Shown: positions 20,695 to 30,953, counted from the stretch's first letter. The stretch: DNA of 64,000 nt from Corynebacterium ciconiae DSM 44920 (GCF_030440575.1 NZ_CP047189.1:1-64000); one strand, 5' to 3'. Made by a program: numbers and translations. The notes: generated from the letters alone by a model not told the origin.

Positions 20695-22746
20695 TTAGGG
20701 CGCGAACTCCAGCAGGGAGAAGCGATAGATCCTTAGGACCACATCATCCTGGTCCCCAATGCTTTCCCCGGCGGCGGGCACCTGGGAGGCCACGGTGTTC
20801 TGCTTGGTCAGATCATCGGTGGGTTCCTGCTCCTGGCGCACCTGGGCTTGGGTGCCCTTCCAGCCGGCGGCGCGCAGGGCGGCCACAGCCTGGTTGACGT
20901 TCTTGCCGCGCAGATCCGGCACAGTCACCTGCTTTTTACCATTGGACACCCGCACGACTACCGTGGAGCCCTTGGGCGCCTCGGTGCCCTCACCGGCGAT
21001 GGAAAGCACGGTTCCTTCGGGCTCTTCCGAGTCCACGAATTCCGGTTGCGGAATGAAACCAGCGGACTCAAGATTGCCCACAGCCTGGTCATACTTCATG
21101 CCCGTGAGCGAGGGGATGCGCACATTCTCCACACCGGTGGAGATGGTGATGCTCACCTCCGAGCCCTTGGACACAGCAGTGCCGGCGGGCGGCGACTGCT
21201 CAATGATCTCCCCGGCAGGGGCGGTGTCAGAGGCCTGCTCCCGCGGGGTGGAGTTGAGCTTCAGACCGGCTTTCTCCAGCTCCTTGTTAGCGGCCTCGGT
21301 GGTCTTGCCGGTGATTTGCGGTACCTCCACGATCTCCTTGCCGGAGGAGACCACCAGAGTCACAGTCGAGCCCTTGGGCAGGGTGGAGTCCGCGGAAGGA
21401 TTGGTGCGCAGCGCCAAGCCACGGGCAACGTCCGGGCTGGGTTCCTCAGAACGAATCACCTCAAAACCGGCAGAGCGCAGCCGCTGGGTGGCGGCCTGCT
21501 CTTCGAGCCCGGCGATATTAGGAATGGACACTGAGCTCTCGGCAACGCGATCTTCGCGATTGCCAAAATAATCCACGGCAAAGGCCACACCGATACCCAC
21601 CACCACGACGGCGAGAATAGAGGTCAGCCACACGCCCCAGCGGGAGGACTTCTTCGCGCGGCGCCCCTCCTGCTGACTTGGCGCGGCCGCCTGCTGGTGG
21701 GACGCGTACTGAGAGGTTGCTGGGTACTCGCCATCCGGCTGGTACTGCTGGGCACCCGCGGCGCCGGCTACGGCGGCGGAAATATCGCCAGCGGTGCCAA
21801 TAACCGCGGTGTGGGCAGGGCCTTCGCCCTGCGGCTGGGAGTTTTCCAGCTTGGCTCCCACGGGACCCGAAAGGTGCATCTTGGCGGCGTGAGTGACAGC
21901 GTTACGCGCCACCAGCTCCAAGTCGGAGGAGAACTCCGCGGCCGACTGATAGCGATCACCCGGGTGCTTCGCCATGGCGGTAAGGATCACCGCATCAATA
22001 TTGGTGGCGGTTGTAGGGGTGAGATCACCTGCGAACTCCGAGGGCGGAGTGGGTGTTTCATGCACATGTTGGTAGGCCACATCGAAGGGCGATTCGCCTT
22101 CAAAGGGCGGCCGGCCCGTGATGGCCTCGTAGAGAACACACCCTAAGGCGTAGACATCCGAACGCGCATCGGCATTGCGGCCGCGCGCCTGCTCAGGGGA
22201 GAGATACTGGGCGGTGCCTATGACGGCAGACGTTTGGGTCATCGCCGAGGTGGCGTCGTCAAGCGCCCGCGCAATACCGAAATCCATCACCTTCACCTGG
22301 CCAGTATTGGTGACCATGATGTTGGCGGGTTTGATATCGCGGTGAATGATGCCGGCGTCGTGGGAGGCCTGCAGCGCAGAGCACACCGGGATCATCACCC
22401 GGGCTGCCTCGGCTGGCGAGTAGGGCCCGCGGTCGCGGACGATACCGCGCAGCGTCGAGCCGTGCACCAATTCCATCACGATATACGGCACCGACACGCC
22501 ATCAATCACCTGCTCGCCGGTGTCATACACCGCCACGATATTGGGGTGATTGAGCCGGGAGGAGTTTTGGGCCTCGCGGCGGAAACGCTCGCGGAAGTTC
22601 TCGTCCCGCGCCAGTTCCATGCGCAGCACCTTCAGCGCCACTTGGCGTCCCAAGAGCGTGTCGGTGGCGGAATACACGTCAGACATGCCGCCGTGCCCAA
22701 TATTTTCTTTGGGTTCATAGCGGCCACCGAAACTGGTGTGCATCAT
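20695..22746 (-). CDS. pknB: Serine/threonine protein kinase PknB with PASTA domains
   Basis: 683 residues. The cytoplasmic kinase domain (about 9-270) has GHGGMSDVY, the catalytic HRDIKPANI, DFG in MDFGIARA, and an activation loop with MTQTSAVIGTAQYLSPEQ. A membrane segment follows near 370-392. Outside are four PASTA repeats of about 65 residues each (starting at IPNIAG, VPQITG, IPSLTG and VPDLRG) that sense muropeptides or lipid II. It controls wall synthesis and division with PknA. Its start overlaps the pknA stop (ATGA). Confidence 0.97.
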   Translation of the reverse strand: MMHTSFGGRYEPKENIGHGGMSDVYSATDTLLGRQVALKVLRMELARDENFRERFRREAQNSSRLNHPNIVAVYDTGEQVIDGVSVPYIVMELVHGSTLRGIVRDRGPYSPAEAARVMIPVCSALQASHDAGIIHRDIKPANIMVTNTGQVKVMDFGIARALDDATSAMTQTSAVIGTAQYLSPEQARGRNADARSDVYALGCVLYEAITGRPPFEGESPFDVAYQHVHETPTPPSEFAGDLTPTTATNIDAVILTAMAKHPGDRYQSAAEFSSDLELVARNAVTHAAKMHLSGPVGAKLENSQPQGEGPAHTAVIGTAGDISAAVAGAAGAQQYQPDGEYPATSQYASHQQAAAPSQQEGRRAKKSSRWGVWLTSILAVVVVGIGVAFAVDYFGNREDRVAESSVSIPNIAGLEEQAATQRLRSAGFEVIRSEEPSPDVARGLALRTNPSADSTLPKGSTVTLVVSSGKEIVEVPQITGKTTEAANKELEKAGLKLNSTPREQASDTAPAGEIIEQSPPAGTAVSKGSEVSITISTGVENVRIPSLTGMKYDQAVGNLESAGFIPQPEFVDSEEPEGTVLSIAGEGTEAPKGSTVVVRVSNGKKQVTVPDLRGKNVNQAVAALRAAGWKGTQAQVRQEQEPTDDLTKQNTVASQVPAAGESIGDQDDVVLRIYRFSLLEFAP
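22246..22266 (+). repeat. Imperfect match to the dispersed repeat inside pknB
   Basis: GAGGTGGCGTCGTCAAGC, two mismatches to the 18-mer, in codons for Leu-Asp-Asp-Ala-Thr of the kinase domain. Probably codon-driven. Confidence 0.25.
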
Positions 22747-24146
22747 TATTGTTCGCCTCCTTCGTCGTTCTCGGGGGTGCCGGCCGGCGGTGCGGGCTGC
22801 TCGGGGGCAGGCTCCTCCTGCGTCTCGCGGGGAGCGGGCTCGGTCGGCTCGGTGGTTTCTTCCTCAAAGCTTAGCGTTGGGCGCTCAGGGCGCTCGGAGC
22901 GCTCGGGGCGCTCTGGGGTGATCGTTTCAATCACCGTCTCCGTCACAGGAGGCAGTTCGCTTGTCGACGTCTCCTCGCTGCTCATGCTCGTCTCCGTCGG
23001 TTCGGGCGACCCCGTTGGCTGGGAAGTGAGATAGTACAGCAGGGCGGCCATTCCTCCGAGCAGCAGCACAAGCACAAACAGCCATGGCAAGAAGCTTTTC
23101 TTCTTGGCCGGCCGGCGGGCCTGCGGTTGCTGCGAGGTACGTGGCGCAGCCGGCAGCACCTGCGGGCGCGGCGGGGTCACCGCCGGGTTGACCGTGGTGG
23201 GCACGGTCGCGTTACCCAGTGCCGTCGTGGAGGAGCCCGGGTGATGCTGCGGGGCGCGACCAGCCACCGCCGCGGAGCGCGGCTGGGGCGGACGATTATG
23301 GAAGCGCACCGCGGAAATGGCGTGGGAAAGCTCATCGCCATCGGCGTAGCGGCGCTGCGGATCCTTGCGCAGGCAGATCCCGATCAGCTCGCGGATCTCG
23401 GGGGCGATGTCGCGCGGGAGTACCGGCGGGGCCTCATTGATGTGGGCGATGGCCACCGAAACCGTCGAATCGCCATTGAAGGGCCGGCGCCCAGCGAGCA
23501 CCTCGTATCCGACCACGCCGAGGGAGTACACATCCGAGCAGGCGGTGACCTTGTGGCCTTGGGCCTGCTCCGGGGAGACATACTGGGCGGTGCCCACCAC
23601 CATGCCGGTGCGGGTCAGCGGCACAGCCTCGGCGGCCTTGGCGATGCCGAAGTCGGTGATCTTCACCTGCCCGGACTCGGTGATGAGGATGTTGCCCGGC
23701 TTGATATCACGGTGCACCAGACCCATGCGGTGGATTACGGCCAGACCGTGGGCGGCCTGCTCCAGTACATCGAGGGCCTGTTCCTGATCGAGGGTGCCGC
23801 GGCGGCGAATCATATCGGCCAGCGACTCGCCGCGGACATATTCCATGACGATGAAGCAGAACACATTGCCCGCGGGGTCATCGGCCTCGCGGTAGTCGTA
23901 GGTGGCGACCACGTTGTCGGAGGCGATGTTCTCCGCTGCCTCTGCCTCGTTGCGGAAACGGGTGAGGAATTCCTCATTGTCCGAAAACTCGGGGCGCAGC
24001 ACCTTGACGGCTACGTCGCGGCCGGTGTGGCTTTCGGTTGCTAGCCACACCGTGGACATGCCGCCGTGGCCGATGATGAACTGCAGCTGGTAATCATCGC
24101 CGATCAGCGCCTGCACACGGTCTAATCCGGTGGAGTCGTTACTCAT
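22746..24146 (-). CDS. pknA: Serine/threonine protein kinase PknA
   Basis: 466 residues. The kinase domain (about 15-280) has GHGGMSTVWLA, HRDIKPGNI, ITDFGIAKA and GTAQYVSPEQA. A linker with RPAKKKS precedes one membrane segment (about 352-374), and an extracellular Glu/Pro/Thr-rich tail ends the protein; there are no PASTA domains. PknA phosphorylates division and wall proteins in actinobacteria and is essential in several. It is the fourth gene of the leftward cluster, 27 bases after pbpA. Confidence 0.96.
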   Translation of the reverse strand: MSNDSTGLDRVQALIGDDYQLQFIIGHGGMSTVWLATESHTGRDVAVKVLRPEFSDNEEFLTRFRNEAEAAENIASDNVVATYDYREADDPAGNVFCFIVMEYVRGESLADMIRRRGTLDQEQALDVLEQAAHGLAVIHRMGLVHRDIKPGNILITESGQVKITDFGIAKAAEAVPLTRTGMVVGTAQYVSPEQAQGHKVTACSDVYSLGVVGYEVLAGRRPFNGDSTVSVAIAHINEAPPVLPRDIAPEIRELIGICLRKDPQRRYADGDELSHAISAVRFHNRPPQPRSAAVAGRAPQHHPGSSTTALGNATVPTTVNPAVTPPRPQVLPAAPRTSQQPQARRPAKKKSFLPWLFVLVLLLGGMAALLYYLTSQPTGSPEPTETSMSSEETSTSELPPVTETVIETITPERPERSERPERPTLSFEEETTEPTEPAPRETQEEPAPEQPAPPAGTPENDEGGEQ

Positions 24147-24173
24147 AGTTACTTTCTCACTTCCGATCCGCGG

Positions 24174-25625
24174 CTAGGACTGTGTCCTGAGAACGGCATC
24201 GATCACGGCACGCCCGATGGGGGCAGATACCGATCCGCCGGTGGCGCCGGCGCCTTGGTTACCGCCGTTTTTCACCACCACGGCCACCGCTACGTCGGCG
24301 TCCTTGTCGGGGGCGAAAGCCACATACCAGGTGTGCGGGAAACTGGAGCGGGAATCCTCGCCGTGCTCGGCGGTACCCGTCTTGGAGGCGATCGTGCCGC
24401 GGCCACCCTTGGTGTTCTTCTCCGACTGGCGCATCAGTTCCTGCAACTTGGCAGCCACATCCTCGTCTAGGCCATCCTTGGCCTGCTTCGGCTTGTGCTT
24501 CGACAGTGTGGACAGATCCGAGCGCAGCACCTCATCCACCACATAGGGCTCCATGCGCTTACCGTTATTGGCCACGGTGGCGGCCATCACGGCGGCATCG
24601 AGCACTGTCATGGACACATCGGCCTGGCCGATGGAGGATACGCCGCGTCGAGCGGGATCGCTGAGATCACCGATGGAGCTGGGGGTCTCCGGCAACCCGA
24701 GATCGTAGGTCTCGCCGATACCGAAGGACTTGGCCGCATCGTTGAGGGCCTTATCGCCCACGTCCACACCCATCTGCACAAAGGCAGTGTTGCAGGACAG
24801 GGAGAAGGCCGTGGTCAACGACACCTGGCCGCCGCCGGCGCAGGGGCGCCCGCCATAGTTTTCCAAGGTGGAGGTGGAATTGGGCAGGGTGATCTGCGCC
24901 TCGCCGGTAAGCTGAGAGCCCGGCTCATAACCATTGCGCAGGCCCGCGGTGGAGGTGATGATCTTGAAGATCGACCCGGGCGGGAGAGTCTCTTGGGTGG
25001 CGTGGTTGAGCAGCGGGGCCGCCGGATCCGAGGTGAGCTGCTCCCAGGATTGTTCGGCGGAGTCGTTGGTGACTATCGAGTTGGGGTCGAAGCTGGGGGT
25101 CTGGGCCATGGCCAGCACCTCACCGGTGGAGGGCTTGAGGGCCACTACCGCGCCTTCGTAGCCATTGTTCAACAGCTGCTGATAGGCCACCTCTTGGGCC
25201 TCGGGGAGCAGGGTGAGCTTCAGCGAGGCGCCATCATGCTCCTTGCCGGTGAGGGTGTCCCACGTATTGGACACCAGCATGGAGGGGTCGGTGCCGTTGA
25301 GGACATCGTTGTAGCCCTGCTCCAGCCCAGCTGCACCGTACATATCCGAGAGATAGCCGCTCACTGGGGCGTAGGCCAACGGGTTGGTGGAAGGGTAGGA
25401 GCGATAGTAGAAGTCATCCTCGCCCTTGCTGGATTTGGCCAGCACCACACCGCCGGCGGAAATTTGGCCGCGCGGGGTGCTCTTCATTTCATAAAACTGG
25501 CGTTTGTTCAGCGGGTTTTGGGCGTATTCTTCCTCACGGAATCCCTGTACCACGGTGAGGTTGATGAGCAGCACCAACACCATCAGCAGCGCGATCATGG
25601 TGGTCGAGCGAATAGCTTTATTCAT
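24174..25625 (-). CDS. pbpA: Penicillin-binding protein PbpA (class B transpeptidase)
   Basis: 483 residues with an N-terminal membrane anchor (TTMIALLMVLVLLINLTVV). The transpeptidase motifs are all present: SIFK as SxxK near 220, SCN as SxN near 280, and KTGT near 420. It crosslinks peptidoglycan during division and elongation, partnering the SEDS protein encoded just upstream (RodA). The Tyr-rich activation region of the larger FtsI is absent, fitting the short PbpA type of the pkn cluster. Confidence 0.95.
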   Translation of the reverse strand: MNKAIRSTTMIALLMVLVLLINLTVVQGFREEEYAQNPLNKRQFYEMKSTPRGQISAGGVVLAKSSKGEDDFYYRSYPSTNPLAYAPVSGYLSDMYGAAGLEQGYNDVLNGTDPSMLVSNTWDTLTGKEHDGASLKLTLLPEAQEVAYQQLLNNGYEGAVVALKPSTGEVLAMAQTPSFDPNSIVTNDSAEQSWEQLTSDPAAPLLNHATQETLPPGSIFKIITSTAGLRNGYEPGSQLTGEAQITLPNSTSTLENYGGRPCAGGGQVSLTTAFSLSCNTAFVQMGVDVGDKALNDAAKSFGIGETYDLGLPETPSSIGDLSDPARRGVSSIGQADVSMTVLDAAVMAATVANNGKRMEPYVVDEVLRSDLSTLSKHKPKQAKDGLDEDVAAKLQELMRQSEKNTKGGRGTIASKTGTAEHGEDSRSSFPHTWYVAFAPDKDADVAVAVVVKNGGNQGAGATGGSVSAPIGRAVIDAVLRTQS

Positions 25626-25635
25626 GGTGTCTCAC

Positions 25636-27087
25636 CTACCTCCAATTCTTGTTGGTCGAATGCGTGGATGGGGACCGCCCGGGCGAGTGCTCGGTGCCGG
25701 CGATGGAAAAGTGCGAGGTCTGCTCCATGGCGGAGGGCTCCGCGGGGGCAGCGCTGCGCGCCTGCGGAGCGGGGTTCGTGCTCTGCTCCTCGGGCACCCG
25801 GGCCTGGTGAGAGATGCGGAGCAGGATGCCCAGCAGAATATAATTCGCCATGAGTGAAGACCCACCCTGGGACATAAACGGGGTGGTCAGACCCGTCATG
25901 GGCAGCATGGCGGAGATGCCGCCGACCACCACGAACAGCTGGATCAGGATGGTCATCGACAGCCCCGAGGCCACCAGTTTGCCGTAGGAGGACTTGGCCA
26001 GCATGGCGGTGTGCATGCCGCGCACCACGAAGAGGGTGAACAACACAAGCACTGCGGCGAGGCCGATGAAACCGAGTTCCTCGCCGATTCCGGCCAGAAT
26101 AAAGTCCGACTCCGCCACCGGCACGGCTTGGGGATAGCCTTCGCCTAGCCCGGTGCCGGTAATGCCGCCCCAGGACATGCCGAAGAGCGCCTGGGAGAGC
26201 TGGAAGCCGGTGGTGTCATAGTTCGCCAGCGGATCCATGAAGTTGGCGACACGAGACTGGATCTTGTCGGAGATCTGGTAAATGCCCACTCCGCCGACTG
26301 CCACGAGGATCACACCGATCAGCAGCCACGAGATGCGGCCGCTGGCGAGATACATCATGAGCAACACGGTGGAGAAGAGCAGCAGCGCCGGGCCGAAATC
26401 GTTTTCGCCTGCCATGATCACCAGCGCGAGCGCCCAGACGAAGAAGATGGGCCCGAGATCACGCAGACGGGGCAGCTCGAGTCCGAGCACCCGGTAGCCG
26501 GCCACGTTGAACAGGGCGCGCTTATCCGCCAAGAGTTTGGCGAAGAACAGCAACAGCAAAATTTTGGAGAACTCGCCGGGCTGGAGAGTAAAAGGCCCAA
26601 GCGAGATCCAGATGCGGGCATCGGACTGGATGCCGGAGCCCTGCGGCCACACCATGGGTAGTGCCAGCAGGATGATGCCCACCACGCCCAAGAGATAGGA
26701 GTAGCGGGTAAGCACCATGTAGTCCTCCATGAGCACCAGCACGATGATCATGAGTACGACGGCGACCAGTGACCACATCACCTGGCGGGTGGCCATGTTG
26801 GTGTCCTTGGCCGCGTCGAGGCGAGAAATCATCACAAGACCCAGGCCGTTGAGGGCTGCCGCGACGGGCAGCAGAATCTGATCGGCGTGCGGGGCCTTCC
26901 ACACGAGAGCTAGGTGGGCGATCATGAACACGCCAATGAATCCACCGCCCACCCAAAGCAGCTGGCTGCCGAGCTCATTGCCCAGCGAGATCTCGAGGCT
27001 GACCACAGCGGCCATCACAATGGCGGCGGCCACGATGAGCAGCCACATTTCGGTTCTTCGGATGGTGATTCTTTGCCACACAGACAT
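25636..27087 (-). CDS. rodA: SEDS family peptidoglycan polymerase RodA
   Basis: 483 residues with about twelve membrane segments. SEDS motifs include WLSLGPF-type sequence read here as WISLGPFTLQPGEFSKI, the AENDFGPALL segment (here GENDFGPALL), and the C-terminal GLTTPFMSQGGSSLMANY. SEDS proteins polymerise lipid II glycan strands with a class B penicillin-binding protein. It precedes pbpA by ten bases in the same direction. The last 60 residues are a polar cytoplasmic tail. Confidence 0.95.
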   Translation of the reverse strand: MSVWQRITIRRTEMWLLIVAAAIVMAAVVSLEISLGNELGSQLLWVGGGFIGVFMIAHLALVWKAPHADQILLPVAAALNGLGLVMISRLDAAKDTNMATRQVMWSLVAVVLMIIVLVLMEDYMVLTRYSYLLGVVGIILLALPMVWPQGSGIQSDARIWISLGPFTLQPGEFSKILLLLFFAKLLADKRALFNVAGYRVLGLELPRLRDLGPIFFVWALALVIMAGENDFGPALLLFSTVLLMMYLASGRISWLLIGVILVAVGGVGIYQISDKIQSRVANFMDPLANYDTTGFQLSQALFGMSWGGITGTGLGEGYPQAVPVAESDFILAGIGEELGFIGLAAVLVLFTLFVVRGMHTAMLAKSSYGKLVASGLSMTILIQLFVVVGGISAMLPMTGLTTPFMSQGGSSLMANYILLGILLRISHQARVPEEQSTNPAPQARSAAPAEPSAMEQTSHFSIAGTEHSPGRSPSTHSTNKNWR

Positions 27088-27090
27088 CAG

Positions 27091-28458
27091 TTACTTCACC
27101 TCCCGGCAATTAGTTCCGGGCTTAGTGAGATCGCCGGCCTCGCCCTTCAGGCACACCGGCAGGGCATCATTGGCGAGACGCTGCAGCTGCTGCACCACCT
27201 CGTCATAGCTTCCCGACGGCAATCCCTCGACCGAGTTACGCGCGGCCTCGGGAAGAGCGTCCAAGGTGAACAACGAGCAGGTACGCGAAGGCTTCTCGGG
27301 ATCAGTGAGCAGCAGATTGCCGGACTTGTCCAAGCAGGCCGCCTGGTGCGGCTCGTGGAAGGACTTTCCGAAGACATCAAGATTGACACCGTGCTGGATC
27401 TCGAGCCGATCGTTCTCGCCCGTGGTGAGGTAGTACTGCGAGTCCACGCTGCGCATGAACGCCCAGCCGCCCAAGATCACCGCGAGGATGAGAATAAGGG
27501 CGATGCTGATGGGGATCCAGCGAAACTTAGAAGAGGAGGACTCCTCGTTGTCCTCGTCGTGCTCGGCGGCGGTGTCCGAGGCTGGGGGGATATATTCCGG
27601 CTCGCTCTTGGCGGGCGGGGCTTCGTCCTTGTCCAGCAGCGAGGCTCGGGCCGCGGAGGTATCGACCCGCGGTTCCTCGGCGTTGGTGCTATTAAGGGCG
27701 CCAGCCACCATAGGGGTGACAGCCAGTTGCGAGGTGTCGGCCTCTTCGGCGTCCACCACATCGGCCACCACCACGGTGACGTTGTCGGGGCCGCCGCCCC
27801 GCAGCGCAAGATCGATGAGCTTGCGGGCGGCCTCGGCGGGGGAGCCGTGGCGCAGGGTGTCCTCGATGGTGTCGAAGGACACCGGATCGGACAGGCCGTC
27901 AGAGCACAGCAGGAGGCGGTCCTGGGGCTGGGCGTCGACAAGCTGCAAAGAAGGCTCCACCGGATGTCCAGTGTAGGCCTTGAGGATCAGGGAACGCTGC
28001 GGGTGAGTAGAGACGTCTTCCGGGGCGAGTTTACCCTCTTCTACCAGCGTTTGCACGAAGGTGTCGTCCACCGTGATCTGTTCCAACTGGCCGTCGCGGA
28101 GACGGTAACCGCGGGAATCGCCCACGTGCAGCATGGCGAAGGTGGCGCCATCGAACATCAGCGCAGTCAGCGTGGTGCCCATGCCCTCGGTCTGGGGGTT
28201 GGCGCGCACCTCGGCCGCGATGGAGCGGTTACCATCATCGGCCACCCCGCCCAGCAGCGCAAGCATGTCATTATCGCCCGGATCGGCGTCGAGCTTCTCC
28301 AGGTGAGTGATCATCAACTGCGAGGCGATCTCGCCGGCGGCATGGCCACCCATGCCATCAGCCAGGGCCAGCAGGTGAGGGCCGGCGTAGGCAGAGTCCT
28401 CATTGTTCTTACGCACGTGGCCGCGATCAGAGGCGGCCGCGAAATGTAGTCTCAGCAT
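27091..28458 (-). CDS. pstP: PP2C-type Ser/Thr phosphatase PstP
   Basis: 455 residues. The N-terminal PP2C domain (about 1-235) has metal-binding motifs KNNEDSAY, LADGMGGHAAGE, HVGDSRGY and GPDNVTVVV. A Ser/Glu-rich linker, one membrane segment (WIPISIALILILAVILGG) and an extracellular domain of about 120 residues containing Cys follow. PstP dephosphorylates PknA, PknB and their substrates. It overlaps fhaB by one base and lies four bases before rodA. Confidence 0.95.
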   Translation of the reverse strand: MLRLHFAAASDRGHVRKNNEDSAYAGPHLLALADGMGGHAAGEIASQLMITHLEKLDADPGDNDMLALLGGVADDGNRSIAAEVRANPQTEGMGTTLTALMFDGATFAMLHVGDSRGYRLRDGQLEQITVDDTFVQTLVEEGKLAPEDVSTHPQRSLILKAYTGHPVEPSLQLVDAQPQDRLLLCSDGLSDPVSFDTIEDTLRHGSPAEAARKLIDLALRGGGPDNVTVVVADVVDAEEADTSQLAVTPMVAGALNSTNAEEPRVDTSAARASLLDKDEAPPAKSEPEYIPPASDTAAEHDEDNEESSSSKFRWIPISIALILILAVILGGWAFMRSVDSQYYLTTGENDRLEIQHGVNLDVFGKSFHEPHQAACLDKSGNLLLTDPEKPSRTCSLFTLDALPEAARNSVEGLPSGSYDEVVQQLQRLANDALPVCLKGEAGDLTKPGTNCREVK

Positions 28459-28943
28459 CAGGGCATCAGCCTCACGGTCGTGCGCCCGATCATCACTTCA
28501 CTGTCGGTGGTGATCTTCTCGGGCTGGTCGATACGGTAGCCGCCCACGTGGGTGCCGTTACGGGAATCGAGATCCTCCACAAACCAATCATCGCCGCGGC
28601 GGAACAGCCGAGCGTGGCGGGAGGAGGCGAAGTCATCCTGGATCACAAAGGTGCAATCCTGGGAGCGGCCGACGGTAATCTCCTGCACCCCCATGAGGTC
28701 CATGCGGGAGCCGCGCATCGCGCCATCGACCACCACCAGCTGTGCCGGTGGCTGGGGACGCTTCCGCGGCGCGCCAGCGGGGGCAGCGGGGGAGGAAGAA
28801 CGCTTGGACCAGAACCGGCCCGAGGACTGAGTGCCCGAGAGACGGTTGGTATCGCGGCGCATGGCGCGCAGCGCGAAGAAGATACACAGCCAGAGCAGCA
28901 CAAGCAGGCCGATACGGAACACAAGTAAGATAACGGAGCTCAT
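28458..28943 (-). CDS. fhaB: FHA domain protein FhaB
   Basis: 161 residues. One N-terminal membrane segment (VILLVFRIGLLVLLWLCIFF) and a C-terminal FHA domain (about 75-160) with ITVGRSQDCTFVI, SSRHARL and DLDSRNGTHVGG, which binds phosphothreonine. In mycobacteria FhaB (FipA) is a target of PknA/PknB and helps division. It is the start of the tightly spaced part of the cluster; a 348-base gap separates it from fhaA. Confidence 0.95.
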   Translation of the reverse strand: MSSVILLVFRIGLLVLLWLCIFFALRAMRRDTNRLSGTQSSGRFWSKRSSSPAAPAGAPRKRPQPPAQLVVVDGAMRGSRMDLMGVQEITVGRSQDCTFVIQDDFASSRHARLFRRGDDWFVEDLDSRNGTHVGGYRIDQPEKITTDSEVMIGRTTVRLMP

Positions 28944-29291
28944 TGTTGTTCTTCAGGCCTCCTTTAAAGGCATTGTCAGTGTGCTGCGGAAACGGGTACT
29001 CATACCCGCCCGGCGTGCACGGGCGCCGGGTGTGCTTGTCCGGCTGATCGGGCCACGGGGCACAATCGGCAGCGGCCGGTGCTGCGAGGAGTGCGGCCGG
29101 ACGGCACCACCTCATGATCACATTCTTCTATAAGAAGAAGCGATTGAGCTGATGGCTTCATCACACCTATTCACCCCCTACAAGCACCAACCATGCCGCC
29201 GGTGGGGGTTATTCCCGCTCATGGGCGGAAGCCACCCCCGCCCGAGCATGGGGCCCAAGCAGGTTTCCCACCCATTTTAGTATGCGTGGGC
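28944..29291. other. Intergenic region between fhaA and fhaB
   Basis: No gene seen. It must carry the promoter of the fhaB-pstP-rodA-pbpA-pknA-pknB transcript. Confidence 0.4.
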
Positions 29292-30401
29292 CTAATTATT
29301 AGTGATCCGCACTTCTATGTAGGAGTGGCCCACGGTGATCACATCACCGTCCGCGAGCAGCCAATTGTCCACTGGCACGTCATTCACGGTGGTGCCGTTA
29401 GTCGACTGCAAGTCTGTAATCACAGCATCTTGGCCATCCCAGGTGACTTCCGCGTGTTGGCGGGAGACGCCCGTATCGGGGAGGCGGAAGTCCGCGTCAT
29501 TCGAGCGGCCAATGATATTGGAGCCATTCTGCACGAGGAAGGTGCGGGAGGATCCGTCCTGCAGCAGTAAGGAGACGGTGGGCTCCGCCGGGGCTGCCGG
29601 AGAAGCGGAATCGGCAGGGAGATTGGACGATGGTGTCTCGGTGTGGCTCGCGAATATTGTGGTTTCTGAGGCGTGTTCGCCCGAATCCTCTGCCGGCAGC
29701 GCGGCGGCCTTGGGCAGATCCGAGCGATGAGCAGCGCTCGTCGGGGTGGCCGCGCCGTAGGCGGCACCTGCTGAGGCTGCTGCACCGTGGGAGTTGTGGT
29801 GGTCGCTGTTCATATGTCCATTCGTCTCTGCTGGCTGGTGGTCCGCGGGCTCATGCTGGCGCGGAGTGGAACTGCTGGTGTGATCCTGCGGGCTATGCGC
29901 AGCCGGTTCGTCCGGGTCGTGAATCTCGTAGGACGATGGGGCGTGGGTAGCGATCGACTCGTCAAACTCCACGTCGGCTGCATCGTCTGGCATGCCGTAG
30001 AAACCGCTCTCATCCTCCGGGCGCTGAGCGCGCACACACGTGGACTTCAGCTGGCCGGTGCGCAGACCCTTAGCCTGCACAAGCTTGACGACGACTGGCC
30101 CCGCCGGCGACCAATTCTGATTGCGGAAATAGCGAGTCAGCCGGTCCGCGAAATCCCACGGCAGCTCGGGCGAGGTTTCCTGCAAGTTGGAGAAATCCTT
30201 CTTGCCCACCATCACCTCGAACTGGTTAGGGACTTCCACATAGCCCTCATAGGTTGTGACAGCCTCGTCCTCGGCGCACTGCTTGAGTGCCTCCTCGACT
30301 TCGGCAGCCACAATCTTGCCCCCGAAGACGAAGGCAAAGCTGTTATCGAGGCCGCGCTGCAGAGCGCTGTCCATCTTTGCGAATCTAGACCACACAGACA
30401 T
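29292..30401 (-). CDS. fhaA: FHA domain protein FhaA (DUF3662 plus FHA)
   Basis: 369 residues from ATG 30401 (MSVWSRFAKMDSALQRG), the conserved FhaA N-terminus; the frame is open 34 codons further but without family support. The N-terminal DUF3662 domain (about 1-125) has FVFGGKIVAAEVEEALK. A long Ser/His/Ala-rich linker follows. The C-terminal FHA domain (about 285-369) has NIIGRSNDADFRLP, VSRQHAEVTW and STNGTTVNDV. FhaA tunes peptidoglycan synthesis through phosphorylated partners such as MviN. Confidence 0.94.
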   Translation of the reverse strand: MSVWSRFAKMDSALQRGLDNSFAFVFGGKIVAAEVEEALKQCAEDEAVTTYEGYVEVPNQFEVMVGKKDFSNLQETSPELPWDFADRLTRYFRNQNWSPAGPVVVKLVQAKGLRTGQLKSTCVRAQRPEDESGFYGMPDDAADVEFDESIATHAPSSYEIHDPDEPAAHSPQDHTSSSTPRQHEPADHQPAETNGHMNSDHHNSHGAAASAGAAYGAATPTSAAHRSDLPKAAALPAEDSGEHASETTIFASHTETPSSNLPADSASPAAPAEPTVSLLLQDGSSRTFLVQNGSNIIGRSNDADFRLPDTGVSRQHAEVTWDGQDAVITDLQSTNGTTVNDVPVDNWLLADGDVITVGHSYIEVRITNN

Positions 30402-30817
30402 AGCGGATGCAGTGTCACCTTCCTTCTTATCTTCGGCGAGAATTCTCAGCAGTTCATCAGTATCGGCCGGCACTATCCGGCCCGGCCCATAGGGCCGATC
30501 CAAGGCTCAGAATGCTCACGTCACAGCCGCAGTGGCCACAACGTCAAACGCCCCTGCCCGCAAGTGCGATCATCGCGCGAGCAAGGACAGTTCTCATGCG
30601 CTCCCAGATATAAGAGGCATTCTTACACCTGAGCCGAAGTGTGGCCCCAGTATAGAGGCCATGGCCGCGACAATGAACTCCCACCAGCGAAAAACCGGCC
30701 GCGAGACCCTGAGCGACACCAAGGAATGAGTCTTCCACCTGCGGATTTGGGGATAGTGTAACAATCAGTGTAACTTAGGTTAAGTCTTCCACAGCACTGC
30801 TGGAAAGACGCCAGCTC

Positions 30818-30901
30818 GGGCGAGTGGCGGAATGGCAGACGCGCTGGCTTCAGGTGCCAGTGTCCTTTACGGACGTGGGGGTTCAAGTCCCCCTTCGCCC
30901 A
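30818..30901 (+). tRNA. tRNA-Leu (CAG)
   Basis: 84 bases with acceptor GGGCGAG pairing TTCGCCC (one G-T), discriminator A, anticodon loop TTCAGGT with CAG, a type II variable arm (TGTCCTTTACGGACG), and T-loop TTCAAGT. It borders the accessory zone to its right. Confidence 0.96.
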
Positions 30902-30912
30902 CAGATGTAGAG

Positions 30913-30953
30913 GTAGCGCGACATTGTTTCGGACAGTGTCGCGCTACTTTTCT
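30913..30953 (+). terminator. Terminator after tRNA-Leu
   Basis: Arms GTAGCGCGACA (30913-30923) and TGTCGCGCTAC (30937-30947) followed by TTTTCT. Confidence 0.9.
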